This document shows positions 47,126-58,430 of a DNA stretch of 64,000 bases, one piece after another (the first letter of the stretch is position 1; each line of letters starts with the position of its first letter). The notes below the pieces were generated by a model. The model ran no database searches. It saw only the letters and a program-made list of their open reading frames with translations, and was not told the origin of the DNA. The position numbers and the translations under genes are program-made. Origin of the DNA: Erwinia tracheiphila (GTDB lineage: Bacteria; Pseudomonadota; Gammaproteobacteria; Enterobacterales; Enterobacteriaceae); the NCBI RefSeq assembly GCF_021365465.1, contig NZ_CP089932.1, positions 4,154,001-4,218,000 of the forward strand, read 5' to 3'.

Positions 47126-47592
47126 TATATGGCACCTCCAGGAAGCCAGTAACTTATAATCTCCAAAAAGAGAAAATAGTATCGGCAGCAACAAGAAGAA
47201 TATTTAGTACCTGTGGTGGAATTGCTTTAATTAGTGAGCCCCAAAACAAAGAAGCATGCAGTGATTTATAGCGCAATAAAACCAGTTAGATAGCATTAAT
47301 AAAAAATAAATAGCTTAATGGTAGTTAATATTGCCATAAAAAAATGAAAATGCATTGATTTACAACAGTGCATAATAATGAAAGAATTCAATAATTCCCG
47401 AATAAATTTACGTCATCTTTCTGATAATAACCGTGATAGATGCCATGATTTTAAATTGCACAGGCAGACAAATCACCCTGCTGCATGGCCGTACTGGAGC
47501 ATTCCGAAACGCCAAAAAGGGGGGATACTTTCATAACCAGTCAGCTATAATGAGCGCCACTTGTTCGAAGACTGATATGTAAGGAATTGACC
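47126..47592. promoter_or_regulatory. divergent promoter region of the chemoreceptor and ppa
   Basis: A 467-bp AT-rich gap. The left part holds the sigma-28-type promoter (47179-47206). The right part has a perfect -10 TATAAT (47546-47551) for ppa with a poor -35, followed by AAGGAATTGACC before the ATG. Nothing else was recognised. Confidence 0.6.
47179..47206 (-). promoter_or_regulatory. predicted FliA (sigma-28) promoter of the chemoreceptor
   Basis: On the minus strand TAAATATT (47206-47199) precedes GCCGATAC (47186-47179) by 12 bases. The consensus is TAAAGTTT-N11-GCCGATAA. It lies 54 bp upstream of the ATG and fits expression with the flagellar regulon. Confidence 0.72.
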
Positions 47593-48123
47593 ATGAGTTT
47601 GAACCAGGTTCCAGCGGGTAAAGATCTGCCAGAAGATATCTACGTTGTGATTGAAATCCCTGCCAACGCTGCACCAATTAAATATGAAGTAGATAAAGAG
47701 TCCGGCGCACTGTTCGTCGACCGTTTTATGGCAACCGCAATGTTTTACCCATGTAACTATGGTTATATCAACCATACGCTGTCACTGGATGGAGACCCGG
47801 TTGATGTACTGGTGCCTACCCCATACCCGTTGCAGCCAGGTTCGGTGATTCGCTGCCGTCCGGTAGGCGTACTGAAAATGACCGATGAGTCAGGTGAAGA
47901 TGCCAAGCTGGTTGCCGTTCCGCACAGCAAGCTTTCCAAAGAATACGACCACATTAAAGATGTGCACGACCTGCCGGAACTGTTGCGCGGTCAGATTACC
48001 CATTTCTTCGAGCAATACAAAGCGCTGGAAAAAGGCAAATGGGTCAAAGTAGAAGGCTGGGATAATGCAGAAGCAGCAAAAGCCGAAATCCTGAGTTCTT
48101 TCGAACGTGCTGCCAAAAAATAA
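47593..48123 (+). CDS. ppa: inorganic pyrophosphatase
   Basis: A 176-residue family I pyrophosphatase, same length as E. coli Ppa, hydrolysing pyrophosphate to drive biosynthesis. The metal-binding motif DGDPVDVLV is present along with [32 protein letters not shown] is the family start; ATG 47593 is chosen over 47587. It is convergent with ytfP. Confidence 0.96.
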   Translation: MSLNQVPAGKDLPEDIYVVIEIPANAAPIKYEVDKESGALFVDRFMATAMFYPCNYGYINHTLSLDGDPVDVLVPTPYPLQPGSVIRCRPVGVLKMTDESGEDAKLVAVPHSKLSKEYDHIKDVHDLPELLRGQITHFFEQYKALEKGKWVKVEGWDNAEAAKAEILSSFERAAKK

Positions 48124-48143
48124 CTGATTTTTTATTGGCCAAT

Positions 48144-48170
48144 AGACCCCCGTCTTGCAGACGGGGGTCT
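48144..48170 (+). terminator. hairpin after ppa
   Basis: AGACCCCCGTC (48144-48154) pairs perfectly with GACGGGGGTCT (48160-48170) across a 5-base loop, 21 bp after the ppa stop. No T-run follows on the plus strand. Confidence 0.6.
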
Positions 48171-48427
48171 GGCATGGTGTGACTTTGAGGTGTGTATTGA
48201 GGTTAATGATGATAGACGGGCAATGCCCTGACGTCACGACACAGAGCACGAGGACAATGAACGCTGGTTTGCACAAAAGCAGATTATTGTTTCAGGCTAA
48301 AAATCTGTTTTGAGGTGGTTTTCGAACCAACCTGATGATCATCGGACAGAACCATACAGATATCAGGACGGCGACTCCTCTGTCAGCGTCATCAAAACAC
48401 CCATGCAAGGCCGCTTTATTCGCCCCG
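48171..48427. other. gap between ppa and ytfP
   Basis: A 257-bp interval. In E. coli this position can hold the chpS-chpB toxin-antitoxin pair; no trace is recognisable here. Short open frames lack ribosome sites. Confidence 0.4.
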
Positions 48428-48781
48428 TCAGTCAGTCTGCTCCGCGTCACGCAACAACCAGTCTCCGCTCTGCAACCGTTGTTTTCCCTTGACTGAACGC
48501 TGATAAACGTAAAGCCAGGCGCTACCAAAAGGCGTTTGTACCAGCTCACGCTTGTACTCGCCCCCTTTAGTTCGCAGCGCATCCAGCTCACCCAGCGTGG
48601 ACGCATCGATGCGATAAACCTCGCAATACACCTGTCCGGCTCCCATTACCACACCGGGATAGTGCCCCAGATTATACAGCTCATAGCCGTCAATTTTATG
48701 ATCGCCCAGCCACTGACCGTTGGTCATCCAGTGGCTGTTGCCCTGCTTGCGCCTCAGGCTGCCGTAAACAATTATTCGCAT
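48428..48781 (-). CDS. ytfP: gamma-glutamylcyclotransferase-like protein YtfP
   Basis: A 117-residue GGCT/AIG2-fold protein starting MRIIVYGSLRRKQGNSHWMT, with the YGSLR substrate loop and the acidic catalytic position in LRTKGGEYKRELVQT. The role in E. coli is not settled. It lies 2 bp downstream of tamB and is cotranscribed with tamAB. Confidence 0.92.
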   Translation of the reverse strand: MRIIVYGSLRRKQGNSHWMTNGQWLGDHKIDGYELYNLGHYPGVVMGAGQVYCEVYRIDASTLGELDALRTKGGEYKRELVQTPFGSAWLYVYQRSVKGKQRLQSGDWLLRDAEQTD

Positions 48782-48783
48782 TG

Positions 48784-51700
48784 CTAAAACTCAAACTGAT
48801 AGAGCAGATCAAGTGCCTGGTCTACGCCAGACACCGCTTCCAAATATAGCTTAGGCATCAGACGATAACGCAAGGTTAATGTCGCCAGTGAATCAAATAT
48901 GCCAACGCCATATTTTACTTGCAGACCTGGCAGTACGTAACCACTTACCTGAACCTGCTGACTGTCACCTACACCAGCGGTATCCAGGGCGAGATTACTT
49001 ACGCCAAACGTCTCGCCGATTTTACCCACAACCTGACCACTTTGCGCAAGCCCCAATCCCACCAGCGCGGAAGTTAATGCTGCACTGTCACTGCCGGAAG
49101 CATCCAGCCCTTGCCCGCGAAGCAGGTAAGAGAGTGCATCCTGTTGCGACATCGTGGGATCGGAGAACACCTCTACCTTTGGTTCATCTGCCAGACCCGT
49201 TACGCGAACGCCAGCAGTAACGCTGTCTTCCGTTGCATCAGGATTACGAATCGCCTCAATATTCAGATATGGCTGATCGGCTGGTCCTGAGAACTGCAAC
49301 TCACCCTTACGCACGGTCAAATCCTGCCCATAAGCGTGAAAACGACCGGAAGGGATATTGATCTGTCCGTTAAGACCGAGCCCTCGGTGGTCCTGTACCA
49401 GATTTAAATCGCCATTGAGTTTCGCTTTCAGACCAAATGCATCCAGCCGCATATCATCACCGATATGGATAACCAGATTACTGTTAATCGGGATCGAGGC
49501 AGTTTTCGGCGCAACCGGTTGCAGATTTTTATCCAATAGTACTTCGTCAGACGAGACGCCGACTGCACTTTCCGGCACCTGCTGTACCACAATCCGCGCC
49601 CAGGGAATGTCCACGCGTCCACTAAGATTAAACAGCTGCGGTGTCGCTTCAAATGCCAGATCGGGCGAGACGTCCATCCTGACCATCGGCGGCACCGTTA
49701 CGCGAATACGATTTCCTTTAGCCGCAATGCGTGCACGCCAGGCATGCAGCTGGCTCCAGTCGGCATCACCATTGAGCGCAATCTGACCGCGTGACGTCTG
49801 CACCACCCCGTCAAGGATTGAACTCATGCCGTTAAACAACATGTTGACGTTAGCAGAAGTGAGATCGACGGGCATAAAACTGCCCTGAACATCGGCATTT
49901 TTCAGGGCGAGCTGCCCAAATATCTGAGGTTTTTGCAAGCTACCGCCCAGTCGCAAATTACTTTCCAACATGCCGGCTACTTTCTCACCCTGCATCAGTG
50001 CAGGATTCAGTAAAGCCAGATTGAGGCGGTTCAGATTAACGCTCCCCGACAGGCTTCTTTTGTTCTGTGGGTCGGCGATTTCCAGGTTACCGTCAAGCTG
50101 ACCATTTTTCGCAATATTAATAAGCCAGTTAAGCTGCGCCTTCCCGTTGCGCAATGCGCCATTCAGATTCAACGTATCAAAAGCGATGGGCAGGGTGTTG
50201 CCCTGCACATTTTGTTCAACCTTCACACCGCTCCCTTTCAGGCCAATACGCCCGTGAGGCAATGCACCATCTGCTGTCCAGCTGACATCAGCATCGCCAG
50301 TAAACACGCCGCTGAGTTTAGTCTCATCGGTGAGGAAAGGTTTTACTATCGCCAAATCAAAACGATTGAGCACCACTTTTGCATGACCGGATGGCCCAGC
50401 CTCAATGGTTTGCGGAATACAGAGTTCGGCGTTAAGGTTCTGCCAACAATGTGCGCCGATGGAGACGGTCTGATTGCTGTTGAGGTAATCCAGTGAAACA
50501 GCATGCGTGAGACGCCAGATGCCAACCGGCGTATCAAAGTGAGTATTATTCAGATTACCCTGCCAGCGCTGCGCCTGACGGTCGAAACGCCCCGTTAACA
50601 GCAGCTGCCCGGAAACCGACTTGCCGTTAACAGAAAGCGCAAGCTGGTGCTGCTCCTCGCTGCCGCTGGCATCAAGATTAAGCCGGGCAATATCCAGTGA
50701 GTCCTGTTTCAGACGCTCCAGCCGCAGCGCAAGCGTGCCCTGAATTTGCTTACCGGAACTGACATCCCCTTTCAACGCAACGCGACCAACGCTCATTGCC
50801 TGCCAGCGAAGCCCGGTTGCGGTCAAATCAGCCAACAGCTGTGGCGTGGTCAGATCGCCACGCCCCTTGATCGTCCCGACCACGACGCCACCCAGTCCCG
50901 GCAGCGCATTATCCAGATGGCGTGCGTCAATGCTGGCATCCAGATTGAGCTTATCGCCCAGCGAACCTTTCAGATCGATATTGTTACGACCCAGGACCAG
51001 CTTGAACCCCGGAATATCCCACTGATTATAACTGTTACCATAGAGCACCCCCTGCGCGCTGACCGCATTCTGCTTAACGTTACCGTGCAGCTTCAGCTCC
51101 GGCACCCTTACCTGCCAGCTACCGCCATACAGGCTGCCGCTCGTGGTAATTTTGCCGTTCAGTTTTGCAGGCCACTCAGGATACTGTTTGACAGTATTAA
51201 TACCGGACAGGGTTAACTCACTGTGCCAGCTGATAGCTTTGCTCCAGTCCACCAGCGCGGTCAGATCGCTGTGGCCCTGCAAAGCGGCGAGACGGAGTTT
51301 ATCCAAAGAAAACTGCTGCTCGTTACCTTTTCCATCCAGCGTCAACGTGCCGGGGGGAATCGATGCGCCTTTTAGCGCGGCCTGCAGTGACATCGCATAG
51401 TCGGTCATTTTACCGGTAAAACTGAAATGGAGATCGTCTGCCTGAAAGGCTGTTTCACCGGTCAGCGGCCAACGAAGCTGAGGGCTTTGTAGGGTCACCG
51501 ACAGCGGCAGGCCAGCCTGCGCCAGTTGCACTTGTGCCTCAATTTGTGCCCGCAGAGGACCAGAGAGGTTCAGTGACAGAGCAAGTTGCTGCTGAAAGCC
51601 TCCTGCCAGGGTCATTTTGATTTTCTGGCCCTTTAACGGCTCAACGTTTACCGCACTATTCAGGGAAAAACTGATCGGCCAGTTATCCGTCAGGGTCGCT

Positions 51701-52551
51701 TGTCCCCGCGCATTGAGCTGTCCCTGAGGCGAATCAACATCCAGCGTCTCGAGATGCAGTACACTATCGTTGGTTTTCGCCTTTACTAATAGTCGATTAA
51801 TCAGAATGTCGCTATCGCCAGTAATATGCAGTTGTTCACCCAGAATCTGCTGTATGTCAACGTCCAGTGGCATCCTGAAATCAGGAAGTTCAGGCAGAAG
51901 CGGTTTAGCGAACAACGCCTTGAGCGTCTCACCCAGGGGCGCTTCCTGCGGCTGCTGAACTTTTGGCTGTACGATTTGCTTATCCGCGGCCCTGGTCGCT
52001 TTTGGTAAGGCAATCAACAGTCCCTGAATGTGGGTCGGCGTCAGGGTAAGTGCTCGCTGCTGCCAGTGGATACCGGACGTGAAATCCGCCAGCGATATCG
52101 CCGTGTCATCCACCGTCACGTTAATATTGTGCAGCGTAAGTTGTCGCAGGGTGACGGGATAGGGGGTGCTCACTTCACCCGTTCCGTTGTTTTCTTCTTG
52201 CGGAGTCGGAGCAGCAGGCACCATTTTTTTGCTGTCCACCGTAACCTGAACATCCTTAAGCGCCAGCTCGTCGACGCAGAATGCGCTGCGGCGCAGGCAA
52301 CCCAGTTGAGGCGCAAGATGAAACTCACCCACATTAACCTTGATGCCCGGCATTTCGTACTGCAGGCCGCTTACACGAAGATCGCGCCATCCCCCCTGCA
52401 CCTGTTTGATCGCCAACCCCGGCACCCAGCGCGCGGCACCATTCAGCAACAGATGCAATCCAGGCGTGGTGGCAATTAACAAGGTTACGCCACTAAGTAG
52501 TAGTAGCAGAAAGATGACGATACCAATCAGGACCTTCTTCCAGCGACTCAT
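48784..52551 (-). CDS. tamB: translocation and assembly module subunit TamB
   Basis: A 1255-residue AsmA/DUF490-family protein anchored in the inner membrane by one N-terminal helix ([20 protein letters not shown]). It spans the periplasm as a long beta-taco groove and ends in the conserved C-terminal DUF490 domain ([20 protein letters not shown], then DLLYQFEF) that contacts TamA. It is implicated in phospholipid transport to the outer membrane and in autotransporter assembly. E. coli TamB is 1259 residues. Its ATG overlaps the tamA stop by 4 bp. Confidence 0.95.
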   Translation of the reverse strand: MSRWKKVLIGIVIFLLLLLSGVTLLIATTPGLHLLLNGAARWVPGLAIKQVQGGWRDLRVSGLQYEMPGIKVNVGEFHLAPQLGCLRRSAFCVDELALKDVQVTVDSKKMVPAAPTPQEENNGTGEVSTPYPVTLRQLTLHNINVTVDDTAISLADFTSGIHWQQRALTLTPTHIQGLLIALPKATRAADKQIVQPKVQQPQEAPLGETLKALFAKPLLPELPDFRMPLDVDIQQILGEQLHITGDSDILINRLLVKAKTNDSVLHLETLDVDSPQGQLNARGQATLTDNWPISFSLNSAVNVEPLKGQKIKMTLAGGFQQQLALSLNLSGPLRAQIEAQVQLAQAGLPLSVTLQSPQLRWPLTGETAFQADDLHFSFTGKMTDYAMSLQAALKGASIPPGTLTLDGKGNEQQFSLDKLRLAALQGHSDLTALVDWSKAISWHSELTLSGINTVKQYPEWPAKLNGKITTSGSLYGGSWQVRVPELKLHGNVKQNAVSAQGVLYGNSYNQWDIPGFKLVLGRNNIDLKGSLGDKLNLDASIDARHLDNALPGLGGVVVGTIKGRGDLTTPQLLADLTATGLRWQAMSVGRVALKGDVSSGKQIQGTLALRLERLKQDSLDIARLNLDASGSEEQHQLALSVNGKSVSGQLLLTGRFDRQAQRWQGNLNNTHFDTPVGIWRLTHAVSLDYLNSNQTVSIGAHCWQNLNAELCIPQTIEAGPSGHAKVVLNRFDLAIVKPFLTDETKLSGVFTGDADVSWTADGALPHGRIGLKGSGVKVEQNVQGNTLPIAFDTLNLNGALRNGKAQLNWLINIAKNGQLDGNLEIADPQNKRSLSGSVNLNRLNLALLNPALMQGEKVAGMLESNLRLGGSLQKPQIFGQLALKNADVQGSFMPVDLTSANVNMLFNGMSSILDGVVQTSRGQIALNGDADWSQLHAWRARIAAKGNRIRVTVPPMVRMDVSPDLAFEATPQLFNLSGRVDIPWARIVVQQVPESAVGVSSDEVLLDKNLQPVAPKTASIPINSNLVIHIGDDMRLDAFGLKAKLNGDLNLVQDHRGLGLNGQINIPSGRFHAYGQDLTVRKGELQFSGPADQPYLNIEAIRNPDATEDSVTAGVRVTGLADEPKVEVFSDPTMSQQDALSYLLRGQGLDASGSDSAALTSALVGLGLAQSGQVVGKIGETFGVSNLALDTAGVGDSQQVQVSGYVLPGLQVKYGVGIFDSLATLTLRYRLMPKLYLEAVSGVDQALDLLYQFEF

Positions 52552-54296
52552 AGCTCAGGCCCCAATCCGATATAGAACTGTATATCACGGTTTTCGTCAT
52601 CGCGTATCGGGCGGGCGATATCCAGCTTGACAGGCCCGACGGGCGACTGCCAGCGCACACCAAAACCGACACCGGTTTTAAAATTACTCTGTTTAATGTC
52701 GTTGACGGCCTCCCCGGAATCGACAAACACCGCCCCCCACCATTTGCCACTGACGTTATACTGATATTCCAGCGAACCAGTAGCCAGTTTTGACGCTCCG
52801 GTCAGTTTGCCGTCGTCATCGCGTGGAGAGATTCCTTTATATTTGTAACCACGAATGCTGCGATCGCCCCCCGCGAAGAAACGCAGATCCGGGGGAACAC
52901 GCTCAAAACTATTGGTTTCAATCCAGCCAAGATTACCACGCATCACAAAACGGTGTTTTTCTGCCAGCGTGCGGATCCAGACGTTCTGCGCCTGCACCAC
53001 GGCAAAATCAATATCCGACCCCCAACTGGTGTCAGAGACATCAAGTGAGTAACGCTGTGAATCTCCCCAGTCCGGCATCAACCCGCCTCGGGAACGGGTT
53101 CGGTTGATACTGACACCGGGGTAAATCAGCATGGTGGTATTGGTCACGTTCGCCTGGGTAAAGTGGCCAAGGCTCCAGTGCAGATTCACAGCCCGCTGCC
53201 AGCCAGAGTCGGCTTCCCAATAACGTGAAGCAGCCAGCGTTGATGAATCAGCCTGAGTATCGTTCAGGTCGGTTCTTTTCAGTCCACCCTGCAACAGGTA
53301 ATACTGCTCGATGGGTGCCTTGAGCAACGGAATTTTATAGCTGAAGTCAAGCTGCTGCTCCGGTGCAGAAATGTTGGCACTGGTGCTAAAACTGTGCCCG
53401 TAGGTATTCACCCAAGGTCGTTTCCAGGTCGCCTTAACGCGAGGTCCAACATCAGTGGAATAACCTACGCCAGTTTCGATGGTATTTTCAGTGCGTGGGC
53501 TGAGGACACCGTGCAGCGGCAGAACTTTACTTGTGCAGGCTTGATCAAACTGTGGGGACACGACAACCGAATTAAACCATCCGCTGGCAGACAGACGACG
53601 GTTTAACTCCGCCAGCTGCCGCGAGTTGTAATAATCACCTTTTTTAAATGGCACCAGATTTTGCAGGTACTCTTCACGAACCTGCGAGCCTTCGAAGCTG
53701 ACGTCGCCAAAACGATAACGATCTCCGCTGTTGTAGTCGATATCCCAGAAGGCCTGCCGTCGCTGAACAGAGACGGCCAGCTGGCTTTTGCTGTAATCCG
53801 CATCAAAATACCCCTTGCGCAGTGCCATATTGCTCAACACACTTTTAAAACTGTCGTAATCACCGTGGTTCAATACTTTGCCGATTTTTCCCCGACCGGT
53901 GCCACGCAGCGCAAGATAATCAGGGTCTTTGCTGGCCCCGCCCCGCAAAATCACCGTTTCACCCGCCAGAATTACCGGCTCACCCGGCGTTACTTTCGCC
54001 AGCAAAACGGGACGCCTGCCGCCAGGCGGCGGCGGCTGAAGCTCAAACGCGATCTCCGGCTCATAATAACCAAGCGCTTTCAGCCCTTCTTTTATAGCCT
54101 CATTAACGCGGGCACGAAAGCGACCATCAGCGGTCACTTCATCGCCCGCAATGGTAGAAAGCCGCGCACGGACATTTTTTTGTAGATCCCCGGACAATCC
54201 TGTCACCTGCAAACGCACAGTCACTGCCTGAGCGCAAGGCACGACAGAGAACAGGCAAAACAGGTAACACATGCAATACAAACGAATTCCTGGCAC
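52548..54296 (-). CDS. tamA: translocation and assembly module subunit TamA
   Basis: An Omp85-family outer-membrane protein of 582 residues. A signal peptide (cleavage near VVPCAQA), three POTRA domains (to about residue 265) and a 16-strand barrel with the lid-lock motif [16 protein letters not shown] are visible, ending with FYIGLGPEL. The frame is open to 54410, but GTG 54296 with AGGAG six bases upstream (CAGGAGTTAGCGTG) gives the family length (E. coli 577). It forms an operon with tamB and ytfP. E. coli's divergent msrA neighbour is absent. Confidence 0.94.
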   Translation of the reverse strand: MPGIRLYCMCYLFCLFSVVPCAQAVTVRLQVTGLSGDLQKNVRARLSTIAGDEVTADGRFRARVNEAIKEGLKALGYYEPEIAFELQPPPPGGRRPVLLAKVTPGEPVILAGETVILRGGASKDPDYLALRGTGRGKIGKVLNHGDYDSFKSVLSNMALRKGYFDADYSKSQLAVSVQRRQAFWDIDYNSGDRYRFGDVSFEGSQVREEYLQNLVPFKKGDYYNSRQLAELNRRLSASGWFNSVVVSPQFDQACTSKVLPLHGVLSPRTENTIETGVGYSTDVGPRVKATWKRPWVNTYGHSFSTSANISAPEQQLDFSYKIPLLKAPIEQYYLLQGGLKRTDLNDTQADSSTLAASRYWEADSGWQRAVNLHWSLGHFTQANVTNTTMLIYPGVSINRTRSRGGLMPDWGDSQRYSLDVSDTSWGSDIDFAVVQAQNVWIRTLAEKHRFVMRGNLGWIETNSFERVPPDLRFFAGGDRSIRGYKYKGISPRDDDGKLTGASKLATGSLEYQYNVSGKWWGAVFVDSGEAVNDIKQSNFKTGVGFGVRWQSPVGPVKLDIARPIRDDENRDIQFYIGLGPEL

Positions 54297-54410
54297 GCTA
54301 ACTCCTGATTTTGTGCCAGACCCGTCATCCGGGTGGGCGCTTCCCTGGCACCATAATGCGGTATGCGTCTCCGGGTAACAGACGGCCTGACGAGACTTCC
54401 CTCTATTCAC

Positions 54411-54622
54411 GACAAGCTTTTTAACTTATTGTGTGCAAAGAAACGGCACGATACAACACGTGAACACCAATGAATGTCACCTGATGCTTATTGCTTCTGT
54501 ATAGTCAGATAAATCTCATACATATTGCACCATGAAGATAAACAGGACGATTAAAGCGCTGTAATTGTATGTCACCACCACCCTGGCTATAATCGCTTAC
54601 ACAGGTCATCTGTTGGCCTGGC
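54411..54622. other. gap between tamA and ytfL at the site of msrA in E. coli
   Basis: In E. coli msrA lies here, divergent from tamA. No peptide methionine sulfoxide reductase sequence (GCFWG motif) is found in any frame. The stretch is AT-rich at 54411-54600 and probably contains the tamA promoter. Confidence 0.5.
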
Positions 54623-54778
54623 TTAATTCTGCTCTGAGTCTTTCGCCTTCTTAGCGCAGACATTTTTGGCACGGATAGCCCACGTTAACCCGACACGCTG
54701 TTCAGGCCAAAGATGACAAGCAATAAACTCACGGTCCATTTCAGCCTGTTTATTGGTTAACGCAACTGAACCCGCCAT
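54623..54778 (-). CDS. small basic ORF antisense to the ytfL leader
   Basis: A 51-codon frame on the minus strand starting MAGSVALTNKQAEMDREFIA, with CHLWPEQRVGLTWAIRAKNV in the middle and a charged tail AKKAKDSEQN. It contains an internal ATG (MDREF). No good ribosome site precedes it and I do not recognise a family. It faces the ytfL start. It could be a short real gene, the remnant of a lost one, or chance. Confidence 0.3.
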   Translation of the reverse strand: MAGSVALTNKQAEMDREFIACHLWPEQRVGLTWAIRAKNVCAKKAKDSEQN

Positions 54779-54791
54779 TTATGGATCTTTT

Positions 54792-56123
54792 ATGTTAGAT
54801 AGCATGCTTCTCATCTTACTGCTGATTTCTATCAGCTCATTTTTTTCCCTGTCAGAAATTTCTCTGGCCGCAGCACGTAAAATTAAGCTCAAGCTGCTGG
54901 CAGATGAGGGAAATACCAATGCCCAGCGAGTCCTTAAAATGCAGGAATCACCCGGTATGTTTTTTACCGTGGTGCAAATTGGCCTGAACGCGGTGGCTAT
55001 CCTTGGCGGTATTGTGGGCGACTCGGCCTTTTCTCCCGCCTTCAGGCAGCTTTTTAACCGTTTTGTTAACCCGCCGCTGGCAGAGCAGTTGAGCTTTATC
55101 TGCTCTTTTACCCTGGTCACCAGCCTGTTTATCCTGTTCGCTGACCTTTTCCCCAAACGGCTTGGCATGATTGCACCGGAAATGATTGCGCTGAAAATCA
55201 TTAATCCTATGCGCTTTTGCCTGCTGATCTTTCGGCCTCTGGTATGGTTTTTTAACGGCGGCGCTAACATTATTTTCCACCTCTTTAAAATCCCGCTGGT
55301 GCGCAAAGACGATATTACGTCTGACGATATTTATGCCGTAGTGGAGGCAGGCGCACTTGCCGGCGTCTTACGCAAACAGGAACACGAGCTGATTGAAAAC
55401 GTGTTTGAGCTGGAATCGCGTACGGTGCCCTCTTCAATGACCTCACGGGAAAACGTGATCTGGTTCGATCTGCACGAAGATGAAGCCAGCCTTAAAGAAA
55501 AGATTGCCAATCATCCACACTCCAAGTTTTTGGTCTGTAATGAAGGCATTGACCATATTATCGGCTATGTCGATTCTAAAGAGTTACTGCTGAGGGTGCT
55601 GGGCCATCAGAGTATGGCATTAAATAGCGGTGTGCAGATCCGCTCCGCGCTGATTGTTCCAGACACGCTGACCTTATCAGAAGCGCTGGAGAGTTTTAAG
55701 ACTGCCGGGGAAGATTTTGCGGTAATCATGAATGAATACGCGCTGGTTGTCGGCATAATCACACTGAATGATGTCATGACGACACTCATGGGCGATTTGG
55801 TTGGTCAGGGCATGGAAGAACAAATCGTTGCACGTGATGAAAATTCCTGGTTGGTGGAAGGGGGAACACCGATTGACGATGTAATGCGCGTGCTGGACAT
55901 TGATGAGTTTCCGCAGTCCGGCAACTATGAAACCATCGGCGGCTTTATGATGTATATGCTACGTAAAATCCCCAAACGTACCGATTTCGTCAAGTTTCAC
56001 GGCTACAAGTTTGAGGTAGTGGATATCGACAGCTATCGTATCGATCAGCTGCTGGTCACCCGGGTAGATGCGCGCCCTGCTGCAGTACTGAATAAACAGG
56101 AAGAAGGCACAACGGAAAGTTAG
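54792..56123 (+). CDS. ytfL: CNNM/CorC-family membrane protein, polyamine exporter PaeA
   Basis: A 443-residue protein with an N-terminal DUF21/CNNM membrane domain (four hydrophobic segments within residues 1-150, including LLLISISSFFSLSEISLAAA), a CBS-domain pair (about 205-330) and a C-terminal CorC_HlyC domain (WLVEGGTPIDDVMRVLDIDE). The E. coli and Salmonella counterpart PaeA (YtfL) lowers cytoplasmic cadaverine and putrescine. ATG 54792 gives the family start MLDSMLLILLL; the ribosome site is weak. Confidence 0.92.
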   Translation: MLDSMLLILLLISISSFFSLSEISLAAARKIKLKLLADEGNTNAQRVLKMQESPGMFFTVVQIGLNAVAILGGIVGDSAFSPAFRQLFNRFVNPPLAEQLSFICSFTLVTSLFILFADLFPKRLGMIAPEMIALKIINPMRFCLLIFRPLVWFFNGGANIIFHLFKIPLVRKDDITSDDIYAVVEAGALAGVLRKQEHELIENVFELESRTVPSSMTSRENVIWFDLHEDEASLKEKIANHPHSKFLVCNEGIDHIIGYVDSKELLLRVLGHQSMALNSGVQIRSALIVPDTLTLSEALESFKTAGEDFAVIMNEYALVVGIITLNDVMTTLMGDLVGQGMEEQIVARDENSWLVEGGTPIDDVMRVLDIDEFPQSGNYETIGGFMMYMLRKIPKRTDFVKFHGYKFEVVDIDSYRIDQLLVTRVDARPAAVLNKQEEGTTES

Positions 56124-56244
56124 CTAGAGTGGCGGCAGTGCTGAATTTAGTACCAGGCTTGCCGCCAAAATGCTGCTGTAGCAAAGGATTTACGTTCAAG
56201 CTTTCCGGGTCAGACCGTCGTAAAGCGCCGCTCATATGACGCTT

Positions 56245-56451
56245 TTAATTCAACTCGCTTTGCAAACGCAGCACTTGGCGATTCACTTCTGACATCACAC
56301 TGTAGTGCTGCTTATCTTTGATACGCGGCATCAGAATCCTGCCTTTGTCGAACTCAAATGCACCTACATCTTTAATATAAAACCTACCACGAAACAATAT
56401 CTTAACGTATTTAGCAACCTGCAGCGGGTTGTATCGCTGAAAAATCTTCAT
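56245..56451 (-). CDS. ytfK: DUF1107 stress regulator YtfK
   Basis: A 68-residue basic protein, same length as E. coli YtfK, reading [20 protein letters not shown] then [20 protein letters not shown]. In E. coli YtfK promotes (p)ppGpp accumulation by favouring SpoT synthetase during phosphate and fatty-acid limitation and belongs to the Pho regulon. ATG 56451 has AAGG five bases upstream; the longer frame to 56511 is rejected. It is divergent from ytfJ. Confidence 0.93.
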   Translation of the reverse strand: MKIFQRYNPLQVAKYVKILFRGRFYIKDVGAFEFDKGRILMPRIKDKQHYSVMSEVNRQVLRLQSELN

Positions 56452-56750
56452 TCCGGCCTTACCCCTAAAAATAAACGCGCGATCTGTCCAAGCCCGGTAC
56501 ATTTTCATCAACGCAAAGTAGATTCACTATAGACCAATAACAGCCTTTGAGGGTCTAAAGTTGATTTTTTACTATTTTTACACGGTATGACAACATCCTG
56601 CTTCATCTGAAATATAGCACACAGTATAAAATTTCAATTGTTACTAATTAGCACATATCATTGCATAAATGTTTTGTGACTGCAGCATCATCTGCGCTTA
56701 TTATTGCAGGAACATGACTTACTGGTCCGATTACTTTGCGTGGAGCCGTT
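56452..56750. promoter_or_regulatory. divergent ytfK/ytfJ upstream region
   Basis: An AT-rich 299-bp region. A TGTCATA-type motif near 56585-56592 (minus strand GTTGTCATACCGTGTAAA) is a possible half Pho box for ytfK, consistent with PhoB control in E. coli; this is a weak match. Confidence 0.35.
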
Positions 56751-57336
56751 ATGATGTCTGTTCGAACGTTGTTTGTGCTGATCGCAATATTGTTGCCGCC
56801 CGCCGCCAGCGCACACAATTTTGTTATAGGGCAGCGGATGCCGGTAACAGGAATTGCCAACAAGGGAGAGTTATTGTGGCAGCAGGATAAATTCAGCTAT
56901 CAACGCTGGAATAGCGCTGAACTGCCCGGCATAATCAGGGCAGTGGCAACATATTGCCAGCCGTTCATCTGCGAAGGAAGAAAACGCTGCGTTAATTGAA
57001 GCCATAAAGGCCGCGACGTTGCCTCACGACCGCTATCAGACCACTACGCTGATTAACACAGATGATGCCATCCCCGGTACCGGAATGTTTGTACGCAGTA
57101 ATATTGAAAATAATAAAAAACAGTTTCCCTGGTCGCAGTTTATTGTCGACAGCAACGGCATCGCAAAAAAGGCCTGGCACCTGGAAAATGAAAGCTCCGC
57201 GATTATTGTGCTGGATAGAGCCGGGTACGTTCGCTTTGCAAAAGAGGGTGCACTCAATGCCGATGAGATTCATCAGGTGGTTATGCTGGTAAAGCAGCTG
57301 TTACAGCAGGATCTTCACGCATCCGCAGGCCGATGA
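56751..57336 (+). pseudogene. ytfJ: YtfJ periplasmic protein, single-base frameshift
   Basis: The first 64 codons encode a signal peptide (LFVLIAILLPPAASA) and the YtfJ start HNFVIGQRMPVTGIANKGEL. Near 56945 the frame breaks: GGGCAGTGGCAACATATT would restore RAV-QHIASRSSAKEENAAL if one G (56945/56946) were removed. The other frame then runs to a normal YtfJ end, including LPHDRYQTTTLINTDDAIPG and SQFIVDSNGIAKKAWHL. Everything but the single base is intact, so this is either a very recent mutation or a sequencing error. YtfJ is a thioredoxin-fold periplasmic protein of unknown role. Confidence 0.85.
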
Positions 57337-57377
57337 CGACGGTAACCCGACACCAGCCTGTCGGCTGAACGCTCTGC

Positions 57378-58118
57378 TCAGAAGATAGACACGCGAAAAC
57401 CGGGGTTGAGAAATGACTCACGAGGCGTGTAGTCCAGCGTTTTGCCCTGCCAGTCATGAACGTGAGCACCTGCAGCGATAGCCACTGCGTGACCTGCACC
57501 AGTGTCCCAGATATTCGTAGGTCCAAAGCGGGGGTAGAGTTGTGCTTTACCTTCGGCGACCAGACAAAACTTCAGTGAAGAACCAATTGCGGTAGTCTGG
57601 TGTTCCCCCAACTGACTGAGATAGTCCAGAAGTTCACTGTTTGAATGTGAGCGGCTTACCACCACCAGTGGAGGACGGGCTTCCCGCACCTGGATTGACG
57701 TTTTATGCCCCCCTTCTTCTTTCCAGGCCTTACCGTTGGCGGCAGAGTACATAATATCCAGTGCTGGCGCATAAACCACGCCAAGCACGGGGCTGCCTTT
57801 TTCAATCAGTGCGATATTGACCGTGAACTCTCCATTGCGCTTAATAAACTCTTTTGTGCCATCAAGGGGATCAACCAGCCAGTAGCACTGCCAGTGCTGC
57901 CGCACTTTCCAGCTTGCCGGGTCCTCTTCTGAAAGCAGCGGGATGTCAGGAGATAACGCCGTCAGTCCCTGCACAATAACATGATGGGCAGCAAGATCCG
58001 CAGCAGTGACCGGCGAGTTATCAGACTTATGAGAAACATCCAGCGGCTGCTGCCCATCATATACTTTCATAATGGCAGTTCCTGCAGTTCGGGCCAGTTG
58101 ACAGATTTTATCCAGCAT
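57378..58118 (-). CDS. cysQ: 3'(2'),5'-bisphosphate nucleotidase
   Basis: A 246-residue inositol-monophosphatase-superfamily enzyme, same length as E. coli CysQ, which dephosphorylates PAP formed during sulfate assimilation. Metal motifs are EED (64-66), DPLDGT (83-88) and [17 protein letters not shown] near 207. ATG 58118 has GGAGGTG upstream; the frame open to 58205 is rejected. Convergent with the ytfJ remnant. Confidence 0.95.
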   Translation of the reverse strand: MLDKICQLARTAGTAIMKVYDGQQPLDVSHKSDNSPVTAADLAAHHVIVQGLTALSPDIPLLSEEDPASWKVRQHWQCYWLVDPLDGTKEFIKRNGEFTVNIALIEKGSPVLGVVYAPALDIMYSAANGKAWKEEGGHKTSIQVREARPPLVVVSRSHSNSELLDYLSQLGEHQTTAIGSSLKFCLVAEGKAQLYPRFGPTNIWDTGAGHAVAIAAGAHVHDWQGKTLDYTPRESFLNPGFRVSIF

Positions 58119-58430
58119 TTTCCACCTCCAGTCATACGTGTGAATTGGTATCAGGCATAAATAAATGTGCCAGGGTGATACGCAACACAAAAAACCTGCA
58201 ACCATCCTGGCATGGCTTCACGCCACAGTCAGATGCTGGCAAATGAGCGTAACAGCAATCAATACCATAACAAATCTCTGCCTGTATGAAATAAAAACCG
58301 GGTAGTTTGAGCACGGCCGGTGTTATCCGGGACGCTCTTTCGCTGAGGGAGCAGAATATTGTCAGCGCGACATTATCCTGTTCACGCATAAGGCCATTGT
58401 TAGCTGCGGGAATAGCCCGACAAGGGGGAA
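58119..58430. other. gap upstream of cysQ at a synteny break
   Basis: A 312-bp region without a recognisable gene. In E. coli, cpdB and several genes separate cysQ from the hfl block; here only foreign fragments follow. Confidence 0.4.

Noticed and set aside
48171..48427. A toxin-antitoxin pair between ppa and ytfP, as chpSB in some E. coli.
   Set aside because: No frame shows MazE/MazF-like sequence or an appropriate ribosome site.
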